Positions 11,191 to 23,854 of a stretch of 64,000 nt of DNA are shown here, in pieces. The stretch's first letter is position 1. Each line of letters begins with the position of its first letter. The notes under the pieces are model-generated. The model was not told where the DNA came from. It worked only from the letters and a program-made list of their open reading frames with translations, and did not search any database. The stretch is taken from contig CM055893.1 in the NCBI GenBank assembly GCA_029582165.1, positions 23,907,179 through 23,971,178 on the forward strand. The letters are read 5' to 3'. A program made the position numbers and the translations under genes. Source of the stretch: Portulaca oleracea (Eukaryota > Streptophyta > Magnoliopsida > Caryophyllales > Portulacaceae).

Positions 11191-11412
11191 GGATACTTTC
11201 CAGATTTGCTTGATCTTCTTATCTTTATTCTTTGGAAGCTTCAATCCTTACTCAATAATATATATTCAGTGAAGATATAACTCAGAATAAGTATACAACG
11301 GATACTTTCCAAATTTGCTTGATCTTCTTATTTTTATTGTTTGGAAGCTTCAATCATTTCTCAATAATATATATATATTCTGTGAAGATATAACTCAGAA
11401 TAAGTATATATA
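11191..11412. repeat. 109-bp tandem duplication in the copia LTR
   Basis: Copies begin GGATACTTTCC at 11191 and 11300 and run in parallel through TTGCTTGATCTTCTTAT and AACTCAGAATAAGTATA. They lie just upstream of the TATA box, the usual place for duplicated U3 enhancers in LTRs. Confidence 0.8.
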
Positions 11413-11960
11413 ATCTTTAGAGAATATTCTAATTATAAGAAGGAGGATTTTGGGAACTTCCATTATTTGTTCTTTCAAACAAAAGCTTTGATTCTGCTGT
11501 GGCTGAAGGTCCTCAAAATAGATTTCTGGAGGTCCTCAGAGCAGGGCTGATTTTCTTCAAAGAAATTTGGTTGAAATGAGTGAAAATGTAAGGTTCAAGA
11601 AGGGAAGATATATGGTTAACTTCCCATTATTTTTAATAATATAGATTGTAATTTCTTTCATCTGTTATGATGATGTGAATATTTTACTTTGAATTCACTC
11701 AACCATTAAGGGCATGCTACGTACTGATGGCAAAGTATGTCAAACAAATGTCATTATCGTGCTTTTTGAATTTCAACAAAGTGCAGTACAATCTTTCTAC
11801 TTGTAAAATTTCAACTTTTGAAAATATTTTAACTTTAGTATCCTTATTTCAATTTTAATTTCCTCGTCTCCCACAACCAATCTTATTTCAATTTTAAGTT
11901 CTTTGTCTCCCGCAACCAATCTTATTCATTACCATCGTGCGCTTTTGGCTGGAATAATAT

Positions 11961-12242
11961 TATCTCCTCCCCATATTATTTATTACTTTAACTGACTTCA
12001 CTTTTTTCTCAAAATATCTGTCACTTTATAATTTTATTAATACATTAATATAATTTATCAAATTAACCTTATTAATTATATTTTCTTTTTTTCATTTTTC
12101 ATTTTTCATTTTTATTCATCTTTTCCTTTTTTTTATTCAACATTATCACATTTTCAATGAGGTAAATTAATGTAGAGTGAACGTTTTTTTTTTTGGTTTT
12201 CTAAATCATGGGTAAAGTGACAAATAAAATGGGAAGGAGATA
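11961..12242. mobile_element. Stowaway-like MITE
   Basis: The left end TATCTCCTCCCCATATTATT and the right end, read inverted, TATCTCCTTCCCATTTTATT match with few differences and continue for about 30 bp (TTACTTTA / TCACTTTA). Length is about 280 bp, AT-rich, no ORF, TA at both edges. These are features of Tc1/mariner-derived Stowaway MITEs. Confidence 0.6.
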
Positions 12243-12668
12243 GTATTTATTTAAGAACTGATAACATCATTTTAGCTTCTTATTGGTGTTTTCCACTTAT
12301 ATTTAATTATGAGCATAATTTTTTCTTAAAGAAAATGATAATTAGTCTTGGACAAAATAAACAATAAGTGTTTTGTCTTACTGCATACTAATTAAATTGA
12401 AAAAAGAATGATATAATTGAGTATATAACTATTATCGCATACAATTAATTTATCAAATTATGAATAAATATATCTGACAAATGTGATCTATTTAATTAAG
12501 ATGTTATTTGTATTCATTGACATAGCTAATACATGCTAAAACTCTTGTAATTGATAATTATTTCTAACTATTAAAAGGATTGATGTTATAAAATATAAGA
12601 AATACTAATTTAATAAAATAAGGATACATAAAATGAATAAATAAATGAACATTCAGCTCAGACTGACA

Positions 12669-12689
12669 CCCCCCCCCCCCCCCCCCCCC
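12669..12689 (+). repeat. Poly-C tract (21 bp)
   Basis: An uninterrupted run of C in AT-rich DNA. Length may be affected by sequencing error. Confidence 0.9.
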
Positions 12690-12789
12690 AATAAAAAAAA
12701 TCCTCATAGGATTTTTTTGCATCTAGTTTTACATCAATTATTTTATACTAGTCTACAGAAGATTAACGAGTAATTTACTCTGCCTCAAG

Positions 12790-12875
12790 TTTGGTGTAAT
12801 AAATTTTACACACCCCACCTTTGCAAAATATTTTTTTTCACATAAACTGTAAGTAATTTTTACCCTATCTGATGC
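12790..12875 (+). repeat. Dispersed repeat unit, also found at 35760-35965
   Basis: The stretch with TTACACACCCCACCTTTG and TTTTTACCCTATCTGATG resembles two units right of the nested block in the same orientation. Family unknown. Confidence 0.5.
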
Positions 12876-14118
12876 TTGCTATAAGTGTTACTCCAACACT
12901 ACAACATAACAAGACTACGACAATTTAAAAGAGTGATTGATATCATATTGGTGGAATAATGTCCCCGCGACCGATAGATTAGATAATGAAGCGTTTAGCT
13001 TGTACTAGGAGTACTCTTTTTATTTGTCACTTTTTATTTTCTTAATAGTGAATAACTTAAATCATGAAGTGTATGAATCGATAACTAACTATGTATTGGC
13101 AGATTCACATTTTGGTGGAAATCGACGACCGCGAAAGGGTTACGGATTGATCTATGTGATCAATAGTGGAGAGGGTTTGTAACAGCCCACTCCATAATAG
13201 GGGCTATTCAGGTCAATCTTAACGTAATTAAGGTTAAGAAAGGTAAAACGAGGTAATTATAAATTAATTTTCAAAGTTGTCTGAGAAAAATTCGGCAGAG
13301 TTCCGTCTGTAATATGGACGTTTCCCAGGCTTAAAGCCTTACATCCCTGTAAATAAACAAAATAAATTCAATGGCCACACACCAGAGTATATCACGAGCC
13401 ACACGCTCGGAGTACAATCTAAATGCATTAAACAATCCCAAGCATCCCAAATATATTTACAATAGAAATCAAATTACAAGACAAGTACTTCTTACATACA
13501 TAAACGACTAGAAATACTCTGGTCTCGAAATAAGTAGTCAGCTCTTGATTTTCATATTAACCTATAAGGGGGAGGGAAAGAGGGGTATGAGCAAACCACA
13601 GCTCAGTGGGTAACTTGTACCCTGGAAGAACCATTAAGACCCAGGCTATCTATTCAAGGGGTCACCCTAAACCTGTATTCACCCAAGGGTAACCATAACA
13701 TACACGCATCTCCTATCCACTTAGTAACTCATCAAGTAGATAACTGGGTGTAAGGTTTTGATTCAACATCTACCTGTCTTATGTGAACTAAGTATACAAC
13801 CAACTTTCTTCTCGTTTACCTAATGGCCATGGGGTGCATTTTTCAATCAAGAACCGATCAGAGATCTATCATATGGGTAGCTCAGGTCCATTGGACTCCT
13901 AACAAGTCATATCCAACCCAATCATAACTCTCCTAAAGCCTTAATGACCTAAAACAAATAATTCACATATACTCGGCATTTAGTATCTAAAAAGGACAGT
14001 TAGACGAGATAAGTACCAACTTGATTAAAAGACGTCACCCAAGTACTCAAACATTTCCTATATAAATATTTAATAACAAAATAAGTTCTTTAATTAAATC
14101 CTAAGACCCTTTCGAAAC

Positions 14119-14144
14119 TGTCACGCCCCGAACCGAGGGGTAAC
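14119..14144 (-). repeat. Outer 26 bp of the chromovirus 3' LTR, cut off by the CACTA insertion
   Basis: TGTCACGCCCCGAACCGAGG plus GGTAAC matches the 5' LTR end at 28739 with two differences. The last three bases, AAC, are the CACTA target duplication, repeated at 22284-22286. Confidence 0.93.
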
Positions 14145-14400
14145 CACCACAACATGAAACGTCTAAGGCGACCGACTCAGGCGACCGATATGTATCGGTC
14201 GCTAATTAGCGAGCGATATGGTATCGGTCGCAGTGACCACTTTATCGATCGCTGAGATTGCGACCGATACCATATCGTTCGCTGCGTATCGGTCGCCGAG
14301 CCCAATTAATTTCGACAACGGTAACATGTAATACATCTGCCTCGCTATCGGTCGCTAAAGCAGCGACTGATACGGTATCGGTCGCCGACCATTTTTAACC
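14145..14400. repeat. CACTA left terminal inverted repeat and subterminal repeats
   Basis: After the terminal repeat there are about a dozen copies of GCGACCGATA in both orientations, some forming perfect hairpins (GCGACCGATATGTATCGGTC, then GC). In En/Spm such subterminal repeats bind TNPA; the same motif is at the right end. Confidence 0.88.
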
Positions 14401-14708
14401 GCCCAACTGACAGAATTCATTCGATAACGTTGCACTCTCATTTTCTCTCTCTCCATCTCGCTCGGTCTCGCTCGGTCTCTCTCACAAGCCGACCCCAACC
14501 ACCGCCCCAACCACCACACTCCGGCCACCACCATCGACGCCGGCGGACGCTGCGACCACAGACGACCACCATGCGCACTTTTCCGGCAACCACCGACTCC
14601 AACATCTCCGGCAACCACCAATGTGAGTCCCTAATTTATTTTTGTAGTTAAATTGTTGATTTTTAATTGTAAATTTCATATATATTATTGTATTTGAGTA
14701 ATTTATTT

Positions 14709-15180
14709 GAGTAATTTTAGTGTGGTTATGGTTTGGAATTCAAATTTAGGGTAGTGTTTAGTGTTAGTCAAGTTTAGGGTTTGAAATACGATTTAGAATT
14801 GTGTTTTGAATGTAAATTTTTAGGGTGAATTTGAGTAATTACTTGAGTAATTTTAGTGTGGTTATGGTTTGGAATTCAAATTTAGGGTAGTGTTTAGTGT
14901 TAGTCAAGTTTAGGGTTTGAAATTCGATTTAGAATTGTGTTTTGAATGTAAATTTTTAGGGTGAATTTGAGTAATTACTTGAGTAATTTTAGTGTGGTTA
15001 TGGTTTGAAATTCAAATTTAGGGCATTGTTTAGAGTTAGTCAAGTTTAGGGTTTGAAATTTGATTTAGAATTGTGTTTTAAATGTAAATTTTTAGGGTGA
15101 ATTTGAGTGTAAGTAATTAGGGTGAATTCGACCTTAGTGTGGTTATGGTTTGAAATTCAAATATAGAATAGTGTATGCTT
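14709..15180 (+). repeat. 136-bp tandem repeat upstream of the CACTA transposase
   Basis: Units start GAGTAATTTTAGTGTGGTTA at 14709, 14845 and 14981, with a partial, more diverged unit to about 15180. They contain no ORF. They lie between a GC-rich leader (14440-14630, with a likely splice donor at CCAATGTGAGT) and the first coding exon, so they are probably intronic. Confidence 0.8.
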
Positions 15181-15281
15181 TGAATGTAAAATTTTTAGGG
15201 TTTAAATTTTTAGGGTTTAAATATAGAATTGTGACTTAATCCCTTACAATGATATGTAAACTGTATGCAGTTAAATACATA

Positions 15282-18200
15282 ATGGAGAGTAGTAGAAAAT
15301 GGATGTATGAAAGACATGATGGTGAATGTCTTAGTGTGGAATTCGTACGTAGGGTGAATGAAGAATTTATACCTGTTGCAAAACAATGGAGTAGTTTGGG
15401 GAAACTTAGGTGTCCTTGTAGCATATGCAAAAACTTGAAGTACATTGACGAGGATACGGTGAAGCTACATTTGTACAAACACGGATTTCGTCCAAATTAT
15501 TATGTTTGGATAAGTCACGGGGAGACTTTTTCCACTCTCGAGGGTAGTGGTCAAACTGTTAACACTGTTGTTGATGGGTCTTCTAGTACTGGAGGTATCA
15601 ACAGTATGCAAGAAATGATCACCGATGCCATGGGCCATATGCCTTTGAGCTGCGGTGATGATACGAGGGAAGATGAGCCAGAGGAAGGGACTAAGAAGTT
15701 CTTAGAAATGCTCGATGCCTCCAAAAAACCTCTCTATGAAGGTAGCGACATGTCTTTGTTGTCGGTTGTCTCACGGATGATTAACATAAAATGTGAGTAC
15801 AATCTCCCAAATAAAGCCGTTGACAGTCCGTTAACCTTAATGAAAGACGTATGTCCCCCTGGCAATGAGATGACAAACACCTACTATCAAGCGAAGAAAT
15901 TGCTGGGTGCTTTAGAACTTCCACATGAGAGAATCGACGCGTGTCTCAATGGGTGCGTGCTGTTTTGGAAGGAGAAAGCTGATTTAGATAAGTGAGACCA
16001 CTGCGGAGCCGATAGGTATGCTAAAACGACGATGCGTGGGAAACGCATTGCACACAAGCAATTGATTTACTTCCCGATCGGGCCGAGGTTGCAAAGATTG
16101 TATGCAACTAAGACATCTGCGGAGCACATGAGGTGGCACTCAATGAATGCACGTGAAGATGGAACTATGGTTCATCCGTGCGACAATGAAGCGTGGAAGC
16201 ATTTCGATGCCCTCCATAAGGAATTTCCTTCCGAACCCCGAAACGTACGGTTGGGGCTATGCACAGATGGTTTTTCCCCTTTCGGCAGTTTCGGTCAGAC
16301 GTATTCATGTTGGCCAGTGATTGCAACTCCATATAATTTGCCGCCTTGGTTGTGCATGAAGAAACAATACTTGTTTCTGACCCTATTAATTCCTGGGCCG
16401 AAAAGTCCAAAGGGCAATCTTGATGTCTACTTGCAACCATTAATCGATGAGTTGAAACAATTATGGGAGGTTTGAATTGACACGTATGATGTCTCCAAGA
16501 AGCAAAACTTTAAAATGAAGGCATCCGTGTTGTGGACCATAAGCGATTTTCCGGCATACGGAATGCTTTCTGGTTGGACCACAGCTGGGAAAATGTCTTG
16601 TCCGTACTGTATGGAGAACACAAAGGCTAGATGGTTACAACATGGTAGGAAACATTCTTGGTTCGATTGTCATAGACAATTTCTCCCAGAGAACCATCCA
16701 TTTCGAAAAAACAAGAGCGCTTTCTCAAAGAATAAAGAAGAAAATTCACCTCCACCCCCTCGATTGAACGGGGAACAAATTTGGGATCGTGTATGTAATT
16801 TCCGAGCTCCGGAACAACATAACCGTGTTGATGGGTATTTAGAGTCTCACAATTGGAACAAGAGAAGCATATTTTGGAAGTTGCCGTATTGGAAAGATCT
16901 TAAAATTCGACACAACTTGGATGTCATGCATGTTGAGAAGAATGTATTTGATCAAGTGCTGAATTCAATCATGAGCGTTAAAGGCAAGACGAAGGATGAT
17001 AAGAACTCGCGTAGGGACCAAGCCACCCATTGCAAGCGTCGTCGGCTAAACATTCAAGAAACTCATCACCAAGATGGGACTAGCACCGAAACTATGCCGA
17101 ACGCTCCCTATCAAATGGGTAAAGAAGAAGTTAAGGCCTTGTGTGAGTGGTTGAAAGGGCTCAAACTCCCTGATGGCTAAGCGAGTAATTTGAGCAGATG
17201 TGTCGATCCCAAAAATTCAAAGTTGCAGGGTTTGAAGAGCCATGATTGTCATGTTTTCATGGAGAGGTTGTTACCAATTGCAACCAGGGAGCTACTTCCT
17301 CAAAAAGTTTGGAAACCATTGACTGAACTCAGCCAGTTCTTTAGAGATTTATGTGCTTCTAATGTAAATGTGAGTGACATGATCCGGTTAGAGAGAAACA
17401 TACCGGAAATTCTATGCAAGTTAGAAATGATATTTTCCCCTGCCTTCTTCAATGTCATGGAACACCTTCCAGTACATCTTCCTTATGAAGCAGTGATGGG
17501 AGGACCTGTGCAGTATAGGTGGATGTATCCTTTTGAAAGGTACAACTAAACTTACATATCTTTCATAGTTACTATGAGATGAATTATATGTATTATAAGG
17601 AAACGTCAATGTTTGTTACTTGTAAAATATTGTAGATTCTTGCACCACTTAAAGAAAAAAGTGGGGAACAAGGCACGAGTAGAATCGTCTATCTGCAATG
17701 CATACCTAACAGAGGAGATAACAAACTTCTGTGATGCATATTTTGCCCCCGAAGTTCAAACAAAGTCTAGGGAACTTAAAAGAAACGCATGCCCTGAAGT
17801 GAAGCACGTTAACGATGTTAACGAACCCCTCCCTGATGTGTTTTCCTCAAACATTGGATATGCGCCTAGTGAGGGTCGAAACAGGTTCCTCAATCAACAA
17901 GAGTTTGTTGCGGCGCATACATATGTTCTTTCAAATAGTGAGTTGTTGGAAAAGTATGAAAGGTATGTACGATTGCACGCCGCTATGTGTATGTACATGC
18001 TCAATGTAACTAATTACCTAGTTAACACCTTAAATTATTTGTTGGAAGGCAATTTGAAGAAGACATGTGCCTATCACATCCACGCACACAAATAGGGGAT
18101 TTGTGGAGTAAATTTGGATAACAATTTCCCGAATGGTTTAAACGAAAGGTGATCGATCAAGTTTGATTGAATTAGTAAGATTCTAGTTCAACTATCATAA

Positions 18201-18943
18201 TGTTGTCGACTTAAAGTTGACGACTTTGCTAAAATTATATTGTGTAGGCTATCAATTCAAATGAAACAGATGATTTCATTCGAGCGTTAGCCTACGGTCC
18301 CAACAAAAATATGCGTTGGTGGAACCATTACTACATTAACAACTACAATTTCCAAGTTCAACGGCAAGGAAAGTCGAACGCCAACTCTGGGGTATATGTC
18401 AAAGGAATGCACGGCGTAGACATCTACGAGACGCTCCAAGAAGTGATTCAGTTGGAATACTTAGGAAAATTTGGCAATTACAAAGTTGTTTTATTCAAAG
18501 TTGATTGGTTTGACTCCGTCCATGGTTTGAACAAACATGAGCATTACAATCTCGTGGATGTGAACCACACAAAACGATATCGAGTATATGAACCATTCGT
18601 GCTGGCATCCCAAGCAATGCAAGTGTTTTATACTCGTTATCCTAGTGTAAGGCGAGAAAGAAAACAATGGTGGGCGACACTCATCGTAAAGCCGAGGTCA
18701 ACGATTGACGGCATTAATGATGCCGCATATCAAGAGGATAGCTCTGAAAATGTTCCAACACTATCTGGCACTGATGAGGACCAAATTGAAGATCGAGATG
18801 ACTTAAGTGATGAGGAAGCCATGAACGTTGATGCTAATGAATCCATTATGGGGGAAGAGGGAGTGGGAATAGAGGAGGATAATATATTAGACCCTATTTG
18901 TACCGAGATTATTAGTAGTGTTGATGAAGAGGAGTATGAGTAG
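15282..18943 (+). pseudogene. CACTA TNP2-type transposase gene
   Basis: The likely start is ATG 15282 (MESSRKWMYERHDGECLS). Domains in order: Transpos_assoc zinc finger (CPCSICKNLKYIDEDTVKLH, about 15413-15480); Transposase_21/tnp2 core (LQRLYATKTSAEHMRWH, LGLCTDGFSPFG, HNLDVMHVEKNVFDQ); DUF4218 (SHDCHVFMERLLPIA to PFER, 17230-17539); and DUF4216 in the last exon (VVLFKVDWFDSVHGLN, 18480-18540). Likely introns are 17540-17635 and 18148-18247, with another starting at 17963. The enzyme would bind the ends and excise the element. In-frame stops at 15993, 16473 and 17178, and a later TAA near 18118, inactivate it. Confidence 0.85.
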
Positions 18944-19066
18944 TGAATTCTATTATCTTGTCAATGTAGATTACTAGTCATTGAACTTTTATTATATTCA
19001 CAACTTGGTTCAGATTTTTCATGTACTTAGTTGAAGCCAATGCATTCTACTTGTACGCATGCCTTT

Positions 19067-19067
19067 T

Positions 19068-19146
<79 letters not shown>
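19067..19146. repeat. (TA)n microsatellite
   Basis: About 80 bp of alternating TA with one interruption, between the two CACTA genes. Predicted peptides in it are runs of I and Y and carry no meaning. Confidence 0.95.
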
Positions 19147-19150
<4 letters not shown>

Positions 19151-19201
19151 TTTGGAACTAACTTGTGTTTTGATTTTACTGATATTAACTATTATATTAG
19201 G

Positions 19202-21525
19202 GAGACAACACATAGTATTTGGCAAAGAGCGGCTCAATCGACCTGCTCTATACCCCAACCGCATACCGACTTGAGCGGGGAGGATTGGTAAGATGATCAC
19301 ATAAAATCCTATGTACATTTATTTAGAATTGGTTTTATTAACTTTATTTGTTTTTAGAACGATTGCATAGGTTCGCGATACCCGCTTGGCACGGTTTGTT
19401 GGAGGGCAAGTTTGTTCCCACCCAATCAAGCCTCCTTCCACATGGTCCAAAGAAGAAAACAACTTTGTGGGGCATTCTGTCTAAGTAATTATGCAAATTC
19501 GGGTTATGATTTTCTTTTACGGAATAGTCGTTTAACTAATCACCAATAAATTACTTTATACAGCGACATTATGTGTGGGATGAAGAACTAACAAGAGATG
19601 TGTTTAGTGGGTGGCACACCAAATTGTGCAATCGGGCTACTGATACGAGGTACAAGGTCAGGACCAAGAAGAGGACGGACCTTGTACCTCACATGAGCGA
19701 TTAACACCGTGATGCAATAGAGGAGGAATCTCAAACCGAGGATTTCATTCGGCGGTCCAATGCCGCCAAAGCAAATAGGAACAATGAAAACTCCGCCAAT
19801 TGCATTACGCACGTCGGTTTCGGACAAGTTATATGAAGAAGAAGGTGAATCCTATACTAGCATAATTAATAAATTAAAGTTATATGTATACATTAACAAT
19901 TAAGAACTCTCTAAACAATTGTTTGCATTGACTATTTTAACTTGTAGTTGGCTGAGGGGAAATTCATGACCCTGTCAAAAGTCCACGCTCACATTCACTG
20001 TGGGCGAGATCCTGCGGGGAATCCAGTGTGGAGTAACCCACATGATGCCACACTCGATGTAAGTTTCCTTTACACATATTCATAAACTTTAACTTGTGTT
20101 TTAGATTATATTTGAGCTACGACGTGTGGCCGTACTTGTATTATGTGTCTTTTGGATTATGTTTGAACTCCGGCGTGTGGCCGTGCATGTTTAATATATG
20201 TGTTTTGGATTGAATATGAACTCCGGCGTGTGGCCGTGCATGTTCAAAGTTGTGTTGGATTGTATTTGAACTACGACGTTTGGCCGTACATGTTTTATGC
20301 GTGTTTGGAACTTATTTGAAATCCGGCGTGTGGCCGTGCATGTTTTATGTGTATTTGGATTGTATTTGAACTACGACATGTGGCCGTTCATGTTTAGTAT
20401 ATGTGTTTTGGATTGTATTTGAACTCCGGCGTGTGGTCGTTCATGTTTAAAGTGTCTTACGGATTATGTTTGAACTCCGGCGTGTGGCCGTGCATTTTTA
20501 AAGTTGTGTTTGGATTGTATTTGAACTACGGCGTGTGGTCGTGCATGTTTAAAGTTTCTTTTCGATTGAACTTGAACTTCGGCGTGTGCCCGTGCATGTT
20601 TAAAGTTGTGTTTGGATTGTATTTGAACTACGGCGTGTGGCCGTGCATGTTTAAAGTTGTGTTTGGATTGTATTTGAACTACGGCGTGTGGCCGTGCATG
20701 TTTAAAGTTGTGTTTGGATTGTATTTGAACTACGGTGTGTGGCCGTTCATGTTTAATGTTGTGTTTGGATTGTATTTGAAATACGACGTGTGGCTGTGCA
20801 TGTTTAAAGTTGTGTTTGGATTGTATTTGAACTACGGCGTGTCGCGGTACATGTTTTATGCGTGTTTGGAACTTATTTGAACTCCGGCGTGTGGCCGTGC
20901 ATGTTCAAAGTTGTGTTGGATTGTATTTGAACTACGGCGTTTGGCCGTACATGTTTTATGCGTGTTTGGAACTTATTTGAACTCCGGCGTTCATGTTTGA
21001 ACTACGGATTATGTTTCATGTTTTATGCCATGTGGCCGTTCATGTTTAAAGTGTCTTACGGATTATGTTTCAACTCCGGCGTGTAGCCGTGCATGTTTAA
21101 AGTTGTGTTTAGATTGTATTTGAACTACGGCGTGTGGCCGTGCATGCTTGCAGGAAACCTTTCGCCAAAAGTGTGAGGAGCGTGGCATAATGGAGAACTC
21201 CCCGGAAGGTAGGGAGTTGTACCTTCAATTGGCAGGGGGGTACAAACCCAAAGACCAAGCTGTATATGGTCTTGGGAGTGCGACCTCGTACTTCTATGAT
21301 ACTCCACGCCCCGCCCAGGGTAGTTCTTCGTCGAGGCATGCGGGCGCAACTCCGTCCACCGATGCCGTTGTGCGTGATCAACTTGCTGCCCACTCATCCG
21401 CCCTCTCCCAGCTTCAAAGCCAACTAACACAAGTTTTCCAACATCAACAACAAGGCGGTAGTTCTTCTTCCCCATCTCAATATCTGAACTTGTCAGGATC
21501 CCCGCAATTCCCTCCCCAACCTTGA
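19202..21525 (+). pseudogene. Second CACTA gene (TNPA / Transposase_24-like)
   Basis: Exon-like blocks at about 19360-19487, 19561-19833, 19950-20058 and 21153-21525 read in plus direction with AG/GT borders. Recognisable stretches are HYVWDEELTRDVFSGWHTKL, then EGKFMTLSKVHAHIHCGRDP, and in the last exon ETFRQKCEERGIMENSPEGR and a Ser/Gln-rich tail ending at 21525. The pattern of KVH plus GRELYLQL resembles plant Transposase_24 (PF03004) proteins, the second product of CACTA elements, which binds subterminal repeats. A TAA near 19702 and other breaks are present. The last intron (20059-21152) is filled by a 51-bp minisatellite. Confidence 0.62.
20105..21145 (+). repeat. 51-bp minisatellite (about 20 units) in a CACTA intron
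   Basis: The repeat unit contains GGATTGTATTTGAACTACGG and CGTGTGGCCGTGCATGTTTA. Central units at 20590-20760 are nearly identical and exactly 51 bp apart (for example CCGTGC at 20641 and 20692); outer units are more diverged. Because 51 is a multiple of three, it gives a spurious open frame with a 17-residue repeat. Confidence 0.9.
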
Positions 21526-21613
21526 ACTTATGAACTTTTAGTTATTATATATATGTATGGATATTAGAGTATGAAACATATGTATGTATGAAACTGACGG
21601 GTGGAAAATACGC

Positions 21614-21828
<215 letters not shown>

Positions 21829-21935
21829 ATTAGATAATATAATAATAGCAATGACCGATAATTCAACAAATACAAGTATGATCGATTACCTAGTCGATAT
21901 CAATTAAGAATTATTTTTAAAAAATATTAAAATCA

Positions 21936-22283
21936 TGATCGATATGTATCCGTAGCCGCGTAACGGTCACTATTTTGCGACACATAATTTGCGACTGATA
22001 CGTATCCGTCGCTAATCAGCGACCGATAGATAGCGACCGATACTCTATCGGTCGCTGCTTATCGGTAGCTGATTAGCGACGGATACATATCGGTCACCCT
22101 GCCGTTTATCGGTCGCAAGTTTGGCGACCGATATATATCGGTCGCGCGGTTCGAAAAACGACGGATATACAGCGACCGATACGTATCGGTCGCTGATATC
22201 GGTCGCCCGCCCTTTCTTGCGACCGATAGAGCCCTATTGCGACCGATATTAACGGTAGCCCATATGCCTGTTCTGTTGTAGTG
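21936..22283. repeat. CACTA right subterminal repeats and terminal inverted repeat
   Basis: About eighteen copies of GCGACCGATA or its inverse, often paired into hairpins, end in TTGTAGTG at 22283. It mirrors the left end but is denser. Confidence 0.88.
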
Positions 22284-23826
22284 AACAAACGCTGCACACT
22301 TGTAGTACTAGGAGTTCTACAAGCATGCAAGGCTAAATTATAACAAAGGAAAAACAAGTCCTTTAACAACTCACAATCCCAAAATAATAATTGGTTCAAC
22401 CCAACAAGAGTCCAAAAATAATATCCAAAAATCTCAAATAGAAACTGGAAGTTTATAGCCCAAAGGTTCCATTCGATATCAAAATAAAAATCCAACTAAA
22501 ATGAGAAATATCTCCATAGCTCAAAAATAAAGGCTTGAACCCATGACTCCTCTCTTGGCACTTATGTACTGATAAAGGTAGAACGTGAAAAAAAAAATGG
22601 AAGATGAAAGGATGAGGTCGAAAGCCCAGTAAGTAGCATAACAGTCCTTTAGCTGGGTTGGGCATGCAGGTATGACAAAGGTTGAGTCAGTGTTAATAAA
22701 TAAATTACTAACAAAACATGACTGGGTTATACAAATAATTTACTTAAATCAAAAACCTAGAAAGTTTACCAAACTATTCACAAGTGATTTACCGATAGAA
22801 TAACAAAAAATATCAAAGCTCAGCGGTCACAAATACAGAACACACTTTAGGCTAAGTCCACTACTAGCCCAATGGCATGGGCAACAGAAACCACCACTAG
22901 CCCGGTGGCATGGGCAACAGAAAATAACAAACATAATTGGGCACAACAGAGTACAGATACATATGTCAGAATACTGAATAGCGCGCATACAAGTCGATCG
23001 ACAGGTCCGGTGCATACCTTAACTGGCTAAGGCAAAAGACATAGCCCAAAAACAAAACCAGTAACTTGAACATCAAAACGTACAAAAAGTACCCAGTCAA
23101 GTAATTTAGGATAACAAATAAATCAGAATCACTAAGTCACTAATACAGTGGAAGGTTCAAATAAATTAAATACCAAAACTACGATTTGAAACAGATAAAT
23201 GACAAATACAGTGTCAAAAGTACGGAAACAACTTATAACAATATACTTGCAAAATATTAATTAAAATTACTAACAATGGTTCCAATATTAAATAAATGTC
23301 AAAATAAGAACTTAACTTATAAAATTGACATAGAAAAACTCACTTTGTAAATACATAAATCAATACGGAGTCAAGAAAAATCTTTCGGACATAAATATAA
23401 CCAAATATAATATCATTAAGCATGTTAACCCGATTTAACAAAAATAAACTTACGGAAAAATGGAGGTTACAAAATAATATTTTTGGCACGAAAAGGACTA
23501 AAGAAGTATCACACCACTTACCTGAAATACCAAACTCTCGTGACCTACTCCAATGAACAAGATCACCTTTGCTACGTCTCAAATGAATTAGTGCTCCCTA
23601 CTGCTATCTTTTACTCGCCTAAGGCTAACGAGGGGCGGTGGTGAATTGTTTTCTGAAGTGGTGGGTTTAAATAATTAGGAGGGTTAGGGTTTGGGTTAGT
23701 TTAAGTAAATTAGGAGGGCGGCTAAAATACTATAATAACAGTAATAATAATAATAATATTAATAATAATGACAATAATAATAATAATAATATTTTTTTTT
23801 CCTTCCGGAGAAATCCGGGCATCACA
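22284..23826 (-). repeat. Main part of the chromovirus 3' LTR
   Basis: Aligns along its whole length with 28760-30301 (about 9% different in the part I compared). It ends ATCACA at 23826 beside the polypurine tract. An AAT-rich microsatellite (23733-23795) near the 5' edge differs in length from its twin at 30222-30268. Confidence 0.93.
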
Positions 23827-23838
23827 TCCTTCCCCTCT
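23827..23838 (-). other. Polypurine tract of the chromovirus
   Basis: The minus strand reads AGAGGGGAAGGA directly before the 3' LTR start TGTGATGCCC, the expected primer site for plus-strand synthesis. Confidence 0.85.
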
Positions 23839-23854
23839 TAGAAAAGTTTTGTCA

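Larger units (their letters stand above)
9258..11650 (-). mobile_element. Ty1/copia retrotransposon remnant (LTR + gag), interrupted by the Athila-like element
   Basis: Minus-strand order from the right: LTR, tRNA-iMet-type primer-binding site, then a decayed copia gag that stops abruptly at 9257 where the Athila-like LTR begins. The rest of pol and the 3' LTR must lie left of the Athila-like element, outside the window. The LTR outer edge near 11650 is an estimate; no target duplication was found. Confidence 0.75.
10688..11650 (-). repeat. 5' LTR of the copia remnant (outer edge approximate)
   Basis: The inner end (minus strand) is GGTTATTTCA at 10688. It is preceded by CCTCTAAGG, a sequence seen at this place in many plant copia elements. 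Inside are a TATA box (11133-11143) and a likely AATAAA signal (about 10790). A 109-bp tandem duplication at 11191-11412 lies upstream of the TATA box. The TG end was not fixed. Confidence 0.6.
11651..13172. other. Noncoding AT-rich DNA flanking the nested block
   Basis: No gene is supported here. It contains a 39-bp tandem duplication (11843-11920), a Stowaway-like MITE (11961-12242), a C21 run (12669-12689) and a dispersed repeat unit (12790-12875). The last bases before 13173 join the sequence at 35516 when the nested block is removed. Confidence 0.6.

Noticed and set aside
14430..14679. Short plus and minus ORFs rich in His, Pro and Arg
   Set aside because: They lie in the CACTA 5' leader before a likely splice donor and have no family features.
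20401..20880. 159-codon ORF with a 17-residue repeat
   Set aside because: It is only the 51-bp intronic minisatellite read in a frame that stays open because 51 is divisible by three; no start context or homologue.
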